The notes beneath the pieces are model-generated. The model was not told the origin of the DNA. It did no database searches and was given only the letters and a program-made list of their open reading frames with translations. From Rhodohalobacter sulfatireducens (lineage in GTDB: Bacteria; Bacteroidota; Rhodothermia; Balneolales; Balneolaceae), in assembly GCF_022012475.1 (NCBI RefSeq), contig NZ_JAKLWS010000017.1, positions 24,660-88,659 of the forward strand: a stretch of DNA of 64,000 nucleotides. Direction: 5' to 3'. A program made the position numbers and the translations under genes. This document shows, in pieces, positions 17,509 to 25,417 of this stretch (position 1 is the stretch's first letter; each line of letters starts with the position of its first letter).

Positions 17509-19206
17509 TTAAGGCTCGTACTTATCATTAAAAGCTACTTCACCTTCAAAAGAACCGATCAGAACAATTTCACGGTTGAGTTCTAAAATGGTATCCGGTC
17601 CCGGGTTAACCTGCATGCTGTCATCTTCGCAATTAATGGCAATTACCGTACACCCGGTTTCATTTCGAATGTTACATTGTTTCAATGCTTTTCCGGCTAA
17701 TTTTTTGTTGACACGATGATTGAACACATTGAGCCCCTCTGCCAGTACCATTGCATCCTGCCCCTCCAGTATGTTAAAAAATGAATTGGCACCCATTGAG
17801 GCGTACGACATCACAAAATCGGCACCGGCGCGATGCATGGTGTTGATGTTCTTCTCATAAGTTGTCCGGCTGATGATCTGCATTTCGGGCGAAAGTTGAC
17901 GGCAATAGATTGTCAGGTAGATATTGACGTCATCGTCATGCGTTGTGATCAGTGCGGTGTGTGCTTCCTGAATGCCTGCACGATAGAGTACGCTGATATC
18001 CGCTGCATCGCCCAAAATATGTCGTTCATCATCTTCAATACGTTCCGGGTTTTTGTCGATCATTCGATAATCGATTCCGCGATCTTCCAGGCTCTTCGAA
18101 GCAGCTCGCCCAACTCGACCTCCCCCGATAATCACAACCGGATGATCTGAAACATGATAGATGCTCATCAACTCGTCATATGTTCGAAATTGATCGACCG
18201 TACCGGCCAGAACAAGAACACTTTCCTCGTGGATAACCGTCTCAGGCGTTGGGTCGATAAATTTGCCGCGCTCCCAGATTCCTACAATGCTTACTCCAAT
18301 CTTTTCACGAATCTTACTTTCTTTAATTTTTTTCCCGACAAGTGGAGTTTGCTGTACAGTCGATTCGCCAATTACCAAGCGGTCGATATGGCCGATGACA
18401 TGTACCCTTGCATCACCGCCGAGAGTTCTCCGTGCGAGTGCCCGCCCCAGGATCTCTCCCATTTGCAGTACATGATTTGCACCGGCAAGCTGGAGTACAT
18501 CCACAGAATCAGGAGAGGCAGCCGTGGTCACAATTTTTATATCAGGATTGAAATCTTCAGCCGTAAAAGTGATATTGGTGTTTTCCGTATCCGATCCTGT
18601 GGATACAATCATGGAGGCATCTTCAATATTCAGGTATTTGTAGGTATCAAAATCGGTGGGATCGAGATTTACAACATTATAATCCATGTCGGACAGATCC
18701 AGTGCTTCCTGCAGATCGGGTTCCAATATGACATAGTCTATTTTATAGGCATTCAGTTTTTTAATGAGTGCTTCGGTAATAGAATCGAGATGGGTGATGA
18801 TGACATGATCCTTCATCGCCTCATCCACTTTTTTGGGCGCCCGGGCCTGGTTTTGTGCCTTCAGCCAGGGAGCGTAGAAAAATTCAATAAATGTGAAGGG
18901 AAGCAAAATCAACAGGAAGAGTACACCGGAAAACAGAACCACCATCGAGAAGATACGGCCCAAATCACTGTGAAATACAATATCACCAAAACCAAGAGTA
19001 GACATGGTTACCAGTGTCCAGTAAAACCCGGTGATCCAGGAATACCCTTCCTCCACACCCTCGTAAATAGCGATGTAGTGAAATGCAATAGAATAGGTGA
19101 TATACATTGCCACCAAAACACCGAGAAATTTCAGCAACTTTCGAACGTTGGTCTTTGTCCGGCGGTTGGCAAAAAAATAGGATAATTGTGAACCGAGAAA
19201 TTTCAA
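17509..19206 (-). CDS. potassium channel with RCK/TrkA domains
   Basis: 565 residues. Two transmembrane helices (about 27-47 and 84-108) flank a pore loop with TMSTLGFGDI (Gly72-Asp75), a variant of the TVGYGD K+ filter. Two NAD-binding RCK domains follow (about 130-250 and 355-470, the second with VIIGGGRVGRAASK) plus TrkA-C domains at about 260-340 and 490-560. It is a ligand-gated K+ channel of the inner membrane, probably for release or passive movement of K+. It faces the trkA-trkH pair tail to tail, so uptake and channel functions are neighbours but separately transcribed. The ligand is unknown. Confidence 0.9.
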   Translation of the reverse strand: MKFLGSQLSYFFANRRTKTNVRKLLKFLGVLVAMYITYSIAFHYIAIYEGVEEGYSWITGFYWTLVTMSTLGFGDIVFHSDLGRIFSMVVLFSGVLFLLILLPFTFIEFFYAPWLKAQNQARAPKKVDEAMKDHVIITHLDSITEALIKKLNAYKIDYVILEPDLQEALDLSDMDYNVVNLDPTDFDTYKYLNIEDASMIVSTGSDTENTNITFTAEDFNPDIKIVTTAASPDSVDVLQLAGANHVLQMGEILGRALARRTLGGDARVHVIGHIDRLVIGESTVQQTPLVGKKIKESKIREKIGVSIVGIWERGKFIDPTPETVIHEESVLVLAGTVDQFRTYDELMSIYHVSDHPVVIIGGGRVGRAASKSLEDRGIDYRMIDKNPERIEDDERHILGDAADISVLYRAGIQEAHTALITTHDDDVNIYLTIYCRQLSPEMQIISRTTYEKNINTMHRAGADFVMSYASMGANSFFNILEGQDAMVLAEGLNVFNHRVNKKLAGKALKQCNIRNETGCTVIAINCEDDSMQVNPGPDTILELNREIVLIGSFEGEVAFNDKYEP

Positions 19207-19434
19207 GTTTTTTGGATGTATGGTTCGTCTTACTTGATATTACGAAATCAAAAAATAGTTTGACGATAATTTGATTTCGTAAAATGAACACTCAAATAAA
19301 GAACAAAATTTCTGTTTCCAAAAATATATCAAACCTTTTACAAACTCATTGTGGGTTTCATTGGATATTCACAGTTTGAATTGATTACTTTTACGAGTCT
19401 ACAAACAGATCAAATAATAGAGTAACAGAAGTTC

Positions 19435-20685
19435 GTGTTTCGCCGAATAACAGTCATTTTCTTCTTACTATTACTACCGCAAGCTCTTCTGGCTCAAGGC
19501 AATGACTCTCAGAATTCTATTCCAAACGTCTATCTCGATTGTGGCTCTTGCGATTTTTCCTACATTCGTACTAATGTTACTTTTGTGAATTATGTGAGAG
19601 ATCAGAGTGATGCCAACATCTATATTTTAATTAATGATTTGGGAACAGCGGGCGGCGGGCGCGAATATACGCTTGTCTTTTCGGATATCAATATGGAGAT
19701 GAACCGCTCGGATACACTTAAATATGTATCCCCCAGTACCGATTCAGGTGATGAGCGAAGGAGAGGTCTAACCCGGTATATAAAAGTGGGGCTTGTGCCC
19801 TTTGTGAGCAGTACACGTGCCATGGAGACGCTGGATGTCTTTTATGAAGAACCGGATGAAGATGAAACGAATGGTGAAACGGTTGAGGATCCATGGAATA
19901 ACTGGGTATTCGATATTGATGTACGGTCAAATATGTGGGGGGAGTCTTCGGAATTTAATTTTGGCCTATATAACGGTATTGAGGTTGAACGAATCACCCC
20001 GGTATGGAAAATCCGGTCGAGAGCAAGAGGTGAAATTCGACGTAGAAATGTAGAGTTGACCGATCGAACCATTAATGTAAACCGGGATTGGGGACAATAC
20101 TGGACGATGGTGGCTTACACGATCAACGATCATGCATCCATTGGCTTGTTTAATAATTTGAACTTTTCAAGAACCCGAAATATTGCACTTAATGCTGAAC
20201 TTTCCCCTGCTTTTGAATATAATTTCTTTCCATATACAGAGTACGAGGAACGCCGGTTTATCATTCAATACAGTCTTTCTCCTGCATACCGAAAATATTT
20301 TAATACCACGATATTTTTGAAAGATTCTGAGTTTGTAATGAACCAGGAGCTGAGTACCCGGTTGCGATACGACCAGCGATGGGGGAGAGTAGATATTCGG
20401 GTAGGGGGCGCCAACTATTTCCATGATCTGTCCATAAACAGGTTGGAGATCAATCCATCATTTAATGTTAGAATTGTTCGGGGACTTTCTGTAAGTATAT
20501 CCGGCAGGTACCGTTTGATCAATGATCAGCTTTCATTGGAACTGCCCTCGGAAGTGGACCCCAACGATCCTATTAGCATTATCGAAGGAGTCCAGCGCCC
20601 AACAGCTTATGATTATAGCCTTTCTTTTGGCCTTTCCTATACATTTGGTTCGATCTATAACAACGTGGTGAATCCCCGTTTTTAA
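19435..20685 (+). CDS. uncharacterised outer-membrane beta-barrel protein
   Basis: 416 residues with a signal peptide (about 1-21, ending LLAQ). The N-terminal part (22-135) has a CGSCDF cysteine pair and looks like a small periplasmic domain (YILINDLGTAGGGREYTLVF). The rest (about 150-416) alternates aromatic and polar residues like a membrane barrel and ends in Phe (NPRF), the usual assembly signal. The start is GTG, chosen because it gives a complete signal peptide. I do not recognise a named family. It is followed 60 bases later by the peroxiredoxin-like lipoprotein in the same direction, so both may be one unit. Confidence 0.75.
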   Translation: MFRRITVIFFLLLLPQALLAQGNDSQNSIPNVYLDCGSCDFSYIRTNVTFVNYVRDQSDANIYILINDLGTAGGGREYTLVFSDINMEMNRSDTLKYVSPSTDSGDERRRGLTRYIKVGLVPFVSSTRAMETLDVFYEEPDEDETNGETVEDPWNNWVFDIDVRSNMWGESSEFNFGLYNGIEVERITPVWKIRSRARGEIRRRNVELTDRTINVNRDWGQYWTMVAYTINDHASIGLFNNLNFSRTRNIALNAELSPAFEYNFFPYTEYEERRFIIQYSLSPAYRKYFNTTIFLKDSEFVMNQELSTRLRYDQRWGRVDIRVGGANYFHDLSINRLEINPSFNVRIVRGLSVSISGRYRLINDQLSLELPSEVDPNDPISIIEGVQRPTAYDYSLSFGLSYTFGSIYNNVVNPRF

Positions 20686-20745
20686 GATTGTTATTTTTTT
20701 GTGACTCTATTACGGGTTCAAACAGGTAGATTTAAAGAAAACACC

Positions 20746-21369
20746 ATGAAATACCTTTGGCATTTATTTTATACCATTCTCGTAGTAACATTTATTTCTT
20801 GCTCAGGAGGAGAGATCGCATCTACTGCGGAAGAGGTTTCTCCTGCAGAAGTTGGAGAAGAGATACCTAATGTTACGTTGAAGGATCCCTTTGGCGATGA
20901 TGCCGAACTTCAAGATCTAATCTCAAAAAAACCAACACTTCTCATTTTTTACCGTGGCGGATGGTGCCCGTACTGCAATACACATTTAAGTCAGCTTGCC
21001 GAGATCGAAGAACAGTTATATGATATGGGAATTCAAATTTTAGCGGTGAGTCCAGACAAGCCTTCCTATCTGAAGGACTCCATGATGGAACATGATTTGA
21101 ACTATCAGCTGCTTTCTGATAGTGATATGAGTGCAACCAAAGAGTTTGGGCTTGCTTTCCGGGTAGATACAACAACGGTGAACCGATACAAAAGAAATGG
21201 TATGGATTTAGCCGAAAGATCCGGATATGATCATTACCTGTTGCCCGTCCCGGCAGCATTTTTAGTTGATACGAATGCCATGATCGAATACCGGTATTTC
21301 AACCCAGATTATACCGTTCGAATTGAGAATGACGAGATTTTGTCAGCAGTTGAAGAGATGCTGGAATGA
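20746..21369 (+). CDS. peroxiredoxin-like (AhpC/TSA family) lipoprotein
   Basis: 207 residues from the ATG at 20746; an upstream GTG at 20701 would spoil the signal sequence. A lipoprotein signal ends in FISCSG, so the protein is probably membrane-anchored and periplasmic. The thioredoxin-fold domain carries YRGGWCPYCNTHLSQL, a CxxC pair typical of the AhpC/TSA redoxin branch with this RGGWCPYC pattern, and PVPAAFLVD, where cis-Pro is expected. It likely reduces peroxides or disulfides; the partner is unknown. The last two codons and stop (CTGGAATGA) coincide with the first bases of cassette repeat B1, so its present C-terminus may have been shaped by that repeat. Confidence 0.85.
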   Translation: MKYLWHLFYTILVVTFISCSGGEIASTAEEVSPAEVGEEIPNVTLKDPFGDDAELQDLISKKPTLLIFYRGGWCPYCNTHLSQLAEIEEQLYDMGIQILAVSPDKPSYLKDSMMEHDLNYQLLSDSDMSATKEFGLAFRVDTTTVNRYKRNGMDLAERSGYDHYLLPVPAAFLVDTNAMIEYRYFNPDYTVRIENDEILSAVEEMLE

Positions 21370-21471
21370 ATATCGAATTCTCTGAATATCGAATAACCAA
21401 TATTGAACAACAAATGTAGAAGTGACAGAACCCTTCGATATTCTACATTGGATATTCTTTATTCGAAATTC
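21361..21471. repeat. cassette repeat, copy B1
   Basis: About 110 bp starting CTGGAATGAATATCGAATTC and ending ATTCGAAATTC. It is about 90 percent identical by eye to B2 downstream of the four-helix-bundle gene, in the same direction. It overlaps the last codons of the peroxiredoxin-like gene. Internal arms (CCAATATTGAA..AATGTAGAAG and TTCGATATTCTACATTGG) make it an imperfect palindrome. Confidence 0.8.
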
Positions 21472-21541
21472 AAAAATAATCTGTAAGGGTTTTCAATTTT
21501 CAGGTTCATACAACTGACAGACCTAATAAAACAATAATATT

Positions 21542-21907
21542 ATGGATGAAAATGTGTATGACCTTGAAGATCGGCTGATTGAATTTGCAGTACATACAAT
21601 GGAAGTTGCTGAAGCATTGCCGCGTTCAGATTCAGGTAGATATTTGTCAGGGCAGATGATTCGCTCAGGAACTTCACCTGCATTGGTCTATGGTGAGGCT
21701 CAGAGTGCGGAATAAAGAAAAGATTTTATACATAAAATGAAAGTAGCGTTGAAAGAGCTAAGGGAAACTTCTATAAATTTAAAGATTACTCAGAGAAAAG
21801 GATTTCGAACACTGCCAGAAAATCTTCCAGTCGCACTTGAGGAAGTTAATGAACTCATATCCATTTTTGTAAAAAGTATTCAAACAGCAAAGAAAAACCT
21901 GGAATGA
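21542..21907 (+). pseudogene. four-helix-bundle protein (23S rRNA IVS family), interrupted by a stop
   Basis: A 121-codon frame from ATG to TGA with one internal TAA at 21713-21715 (codon 58). Its two halves read MDENVYDLEDRLIEFAVHTM, SDSGRYLSGQMIRSGTSPAL, EAQSAE, then after the stop RKDFIHKMKVALKELRETSI and ending VKSIQTAKKNLE. This is the four-helix-bundle family, encoded within 23S rRNA intervening sequences and as free-standing genes, related to the Avd accessory protein of diversity-generating retroelements. The family usually has Ser in the place of the stop (AESRKDF), so a single C-to-A change of TCA would explain it. It lies between direct repeats B1 and B2. Confidence 0.9.
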
Positions 21908-22012
21908 ATATCGAACTCTCTGAATATCGAATAGCCAATATTGAACACCGAATGTAGAAGTGAGCCAATCCTTCGATATTCTACATTGGATATTCTTTAT
22001 TCGAAATTCATA
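21899..22012. repeat. cassette repeat, copy B2
   Basis: Direct repeat of B1, beginning at the last codons and stop of the four-helix-bundle gene (CTGGAATGAATATCGAAC) and ending in TCGAAATTCATACC. It ends about 8 bases before the -33 element of the rlmN promoter. Confidence 0.8.
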
Positions 22013-22019
22013 CCCTCTG

Positions 22020-22048
22020 TTGATTCCGCCCGTATGTTTGTATCTTTG
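22020..22048 (+). promoter_or_regulatory. Bacteroidota-type promoter for rlmN
   Basis: TTG at 22020-22022, an 18-bp spacer, then TATCTTTG at 22041-22048, matching the TTG / TAnnTTTG consensus. A second -7-like box, TATGTTTG, lies just before it at 22033-22040. The ATG of rlmN is only 5 bases after the second box, so the transcript would have almost no leader. Confidence 0.6.
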
Positions 22049-22052
22049 GCCC

Positions 22053-23171
22053 ATGGAAAACAATCAGATCACAGAGACCCCGACAACAGATCTAAAAAGT
22101 CTACCAAAAGAACAACTCACCGAATACCTTGAAGACCTGGGACTGCAAAGTTACCGATCGGATCAAGTATTTCAATGGCTGTACCAAAAGGGAGCAAGTA
22201 CGTTTGAGGAGATGACCAATCTTTCGAAAGATCTTCGTGCTACGCTTTCCGAATTGGCGGAGATTAAGCGTATTGAAGTTTTTAATCAGCAGGAATCCAA
22301 AGACGGTACCATCAAGTTTCTTTTTAAGTTGGATGATCCCAATGATTACAAAGTGGAAGCCGTTCTTATCCCTGATTATTATTCGGACGGGTCGATCAAC
22401 AGAATTACGGTTTGTGTATCATCACAGGTGGGCTGCATGTTTGGATGTTCCTTTTGTGCAACCGGTAAAATGGGTTATTTCAGAAATCTTACGCATGGGG
22501 AAATTGTAGACCAGGTCCAGATTATCAATGAGGTGGCCGAGGAGAAGTTTGGTAAGAAGATCAACAACATCGTGTATATGGGGATGGGCGAGCCGCTCCA
22601 CAACTACAAAGCGGTGGTTGAGTCTGCCAAGATTTTGTCGGATCCGCTCGGATTGGAGATGTCACCCCGCAGAATTACAGTTTCCACGGTAGGCCTTTCA
22701 AAACAGATTAAACAGCTTGCCGATGAAGACCTGGGTGTGAACCTGGCAATTTCATTGCATGCAGCTGACGATGAGAAGCGAGATAAAATCATGCCGATCA
22801 ATGAATCGCTGAACCTGGAAAAGCTGAAAGAAGCAGTAACCTATTTCTTCCAACGAACACAGCAGCCGGTCACCTACGAATACTTGTTGTTTGATCAGTT
22901 CAATGACTTTGTTGAGGATGCCCATAAATTGGCTCAAATCACTCGATGGGTTCCGTCAAAGGTAAACATCATCATGTATAACAATGTTGCCGGTGTGGAG
23001 CTGAAACGCGTACGAGAGAACCGACTCGATCAGTTTATGCAGGCCCTGATCAGCAAAGATGTGACGGCAACCGTTCGCCGCAGCCGGGGAGATGACATCG
23101 ATGCAGGGTGTGGTCAGCTTGCGATAAAAGAGGGGCAGGAAAGAGGAAAGAGTATGGCGAAGGATAGCTAA
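22053..23171 (+). CDS. rlmN: 23S rRNA (adenine2503-C2)-methyltransferase RlmN
   Basis: 372 residues from the ATG at 22053, the usual family length; an earlier in-frame start at 21960 would add residues encoded by the repeat and is rejected. The radical-SAM cluster motif is Cys128-x3-Cys132-x2-Cys135 (GCMFGCSFCATGKMGYF). MGMGEPL lies in the middle and the catalytic Cys353 is in DAGCGQL. RlmN methylates C2 of A2503 in 23S rRNA, and A37 of some tRNAs, and affects decoding fidelity. It is monocistronic here. Confidence 0.96.
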   Translation: MENNQITETPTTDLKSLPKEQLTEYLEDLGLQSYRSDQVFQWLYQKGASTFEEMTNLSKDLRATLSELAEIKRIEVFNQQESKDGTIKFLFKLDDPNDYKVEAVLIPDYYSDGSINRITVCVSSQVGCMFGCSFCATGKMGYFRNLTHGEIVDQVQIINEVAEEKFGKKINNIVYMGMGEPLHNYKAVVESAKILSDPLGLEMSPRRITVSTVGLSKQIKQLADEDLGVNLAISLHAADDEKRDKIMPINESLNLEKLKEAVTYFFQRTQQPVTYEYLLFDQFNDFVEDAHKLAQITRWVPSKVNIIMYNNVAGVELKRVRENRLDQFMQALISKDVTATVRRSRGDDIDAGCGQLAIKEGQERGKSMAKDS

Positions 23172-23635
23172 ATTCCGCCATATTTAGAAAATTGGGTACG
23201 AGCGAGACGCTCGCTCAATCAGAATTTTAAATAAATATCAGTTCTGAAAGAGAGAGATTTCAATTCTTTTCATGAGGTCATTTAATCCGCTTTTCAAAGA
23301 ATTTGCTTGAAAGAGTTAGCGTAAGTGTTGCGCATGTGCTTACGAAATTAGGATCGAGTCGAACGCTCATGCCATCAGGAAAATAGTTCAGAGGGGTTGA
23401 GCTGATGGATGCAAATAATGTTGAGGAATCAAACAGGGGTTCGCTAAAGTATATTGGGCTAAAGCCAACGGCAATAAATTTAATAGAGGAATCTGGTACA
23501 ATGGGGCTATCAATTACCGTCAGTTTTAACTGACTGTTGAAAACAGACAGATACAGTAAGTGGCTTAAGCCGCATTTATAATAGCAATGAAGATATCGTA
23601 CCGGCGAGACGCTTCCTCCGTCTTTAAACTTAGAC
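23172..23635. other. convergent intergenic region, possible decayed ORF
   Basis: It starts with a GAGCG-AGA-CGCTC hairpin (23199-23213) right after rlmN, a plausible terminator; the same GAGCGAGACGCTCGC core recurs after metH. On the minus strand a frame from 23664 to 23278 could encode a beta-rich protein of 128 residues (for example SSIKFIAVGFSPIYFSEPLF), but it overlaps the hydroxyacid dehydrogenase gene and has no recognised relative. I do not call it a gene. Confidence 0.4.
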
Positions 23636-24553
23636 TCAGTATCCCTTCTCCCTGTCAACAACATTCTTCAACTCCATCCCCGAAAGCAGTCGCTTATAGT
23701 TTTCTGTTAATTCTTCTGCAACATTATCGGGATCGCTTCCCCCGGCAATATGAGGTGTAATGTGAATATTTTTTCGGTTCCAAAACGGGTGTGAATCCGG
23801 CAGCGGTTCCTCAGAAAAGACATCCAAATATGCCTCTTCAATTATATTGGTATCCAATGCGTAGATCAGATCTTCATCTATTAAATGATCTCCGCGTGCC
23901 GCATTAATCAAAAAAGAAGGAGATGTGAGTTTCTTAAAAAGATCGAGATCGAGGATTCCTTCCGTTTTCCCAGTAAGGGGCAGCAGGTTAACAAGAATAC
24001 TTACGCCGCTGAGAAAATCATCCGTTTGGTCAGGTGTAAAGGTTTGAATATCGGGTAGATCTTTTTTTGAATGGGAGAGGCCGGACACACAAAATCCCTG
24101 GTCAGCCAGGTAGATAGCTACCTCTTTCCCAATATTTCCCAATCCCATAACGCCGATGTTCAGATCCTCCCGGGTAAATTTTCGTTGAGGATTCCAGCTT
24201 TTCGAGTCGCGGTAAGTATCAAGCTTTAGCATGATAGAGAGTACACATGCGTACACATAATCAATCATCTGGGTGACCAGGGATTGTTCTGTAATCTTTG
24301 TAAAAGTAATATGATCCGGTATGGTCGAATCATTTAAAAGATGATCGACACCGGCTCCCAATGATGAGATAACTTTCAAATTCGGATAGGAATCGAACAC
24401 ATTTTTGGGTTGATTCCAGGCAACAGCAAATTGCACTCTTTCAGGTTTGTCAACATTCGGCCAGGTTTCAATATCCAGGTTTCTATCGGCCTTGTGCAGT
24501 GCTTCCTTAAAAGGTTTTAAATTCCTGTCTTTTGCGACGAGTAGTATCGACAT
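23636..24553 (-). CDS. D-2-hydroxyacid dehydrogenase, GhrA-like
   Basis: 305 residues. The NAD(P)-binding Rossmann core has GLGNIGKEVAIYL (about 138-150), the substrate Arg is in NAARGDHLIDED and the catalytic His in TPHIAGG near the end. Length and pattern fit the glyoxylate/hydroxypyruvate reductase A group better than SerA or LdhA. It would reduce 2-keto acids such as glyoxylate with NADPH. It lies 27 bases after the DinB gene in the same direction, probably in one transcript. Confidence 0.85.
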   Translation of the reverse strand: MSILLVAKDRNLKPFKEALHKADRNLDIETWPNVDKPERVQFAVAWNQPKNVFDSYPNLKVISSLGAGVDHLLNDSTIPDHITFTKITEQSLVTQMIDYVYACVLSIMLKLDTYRDSKSWNPQRKFTREDLNIGVMGLGNIGKEVAIYLADQGFCVSGLSHSKKDLPDIQTFTPDQTDDFLSGVSILVNLLPLTGKTEGILDLDLFKKLTSPSFLINAARGDHLIDEDLIYALDTNIIEEAYLDVFSEEPLPDSHPFWNRKNIHITPHIAGGSDPDNVAEELTENYKRLLSGMELKNVVDREKGY

Positions 24554-24580
24554 AGGTGCTAAATGATGATCAATTCGAAA

Positions 24581-25153
24581 TCAGTATTTATTTCCGGAAA
24601 GTCTTAAAAGAGTTTGCTCTAACTGCCAGAAGTGCCGCCGTTGATGAGCTTCAAGTATCAAAATAAACTCAATTAAACTCATAGAAACCCACTGCAATAC
24701 CGGGTTCTTTCCTTTAATATTATTCAAATCCAACTGCTGGTCCCGGTAATCTTCAATACGCTTGCTGATCTGAAGGTTGCTCTCTTTTAAATTTTGAATG
24801 GGTTTTTCCGGGTTGATCTCGCCCGTATTGTTCGGATACATCGGGGCAATCGTTTTTGTCTTTAACTTGTAGGGCGGCTCAAGGAAACGGATGAACTGCC
24901 TGAAAATGAATCTCGGTTTGAACTGCTGACCGTTGGCTTTCAACATCTCCCCGGATTCTAACGCTTTATCGATCTGTTCTACATAAAGTCCGTTGAACTT
25001 ACAGATATGCTGGATAATTTCACACGCACTCCAGCTATCCGGTTCTGGCTTCAGAGAAATCAGGTCATTCGGTATTTCAAAAAAATTATCAATCCGATCC
25101 AGATCTTTATTGATGAGATCCAACATTTCATCGTAAGAGTATGTTTTAGCCAT
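24581..25153 (-). CDS. DinB-family protein
   Basis: 190 residues, a DinB/YfiT-like four-helix bundle. Features are EPDSWSACEIIQHICKFN (first metal-binding His) and EFILILEAHQRRHFWQLEQ (last His motif) near the C-terminus. Such proteins bind a metal and often act as thiol-dependent transferases, but the substrate of this one is unknown. The intergenic element bracketed by GTTTACCGGTTA repeats lies immediately upstream and probably contains its promoter. Confidence 0.85.
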   Translation of the reverse strand: MAKTYSYDEMLDLINKDLDRIDNFFEIPNDLISLKPEPDSWSACEIIQHICKFNGLYVEQIDKALESGEMLKANGQQFKPRFIFRQFIRFLEPPYKLKTKTIAPMYPNNTGEINPEKPIQNLKESNLQISKRIEDYRDQQLDLNNIKGKNPVLQWVSMSLIEFILILEAHQRRHFWQLEQTLLRLSGNKY

Positions 25154-25206
25154 TTTACGCTGTATTAAATTCTATAATTCAAGGGATATTAATTGATTTG
25201 CAATGA

Positions 25207-25409
25207 GTTTACCGGTTAAGATTGTAAGCCATAAAGCTCTATACTCAACTGGAATGAACTTATGTAGTTACCCAGCATTTGTCATCCCCCTATTCGGCAA
25301 AGGCACCCGAATTTTCCCCCTTTGAAGGGGGGACATGGGGATGATCAGCCTATAAAACATGTTTTATTCAATATTAACGGCTAAAACTTTGTAAAGTCAA
25401 CCGGTAAAC
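25207..25409. repeat. element bracketed by GTTTACCGGTT inverted repeats, copy 1
   Basis: GTTTACCGGTTA at 25207-25218 faces AACCGGTAAAC at 25399-25409, an 11-bp perfect inverted repeat framing 203 bp. Inside is a member of the dispersed repeat family (CATCCCCC ... CCCCCTTTGAAGGGGGG ... GGGGATG), which folds on itself. It fills the gap between the DinB gene and the hexosaminidase gene. A second element with the same ends is at 27157-27375. Confidence 0.55.
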
Positions 25410-25417
25410 ATGTTGAT

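Noticed and set aside
21542..21907. Diversity-generating retroelement, because of the Avd-like protein
   Set aside because: No reverse transcriptase, template repeat or variable repeat is present near the gene, and the cassette architecture fits IVS-type free-standing genes better.
23278..23664. Minus-strand frame of 128 residues after rlmN
   Set aside because: It overlaps the dehydrogenase gene by 29 bases, has no ribosome site or recognisable domain, and its ends contain repeat sequence. It may be a decayed gene but is not supportable.
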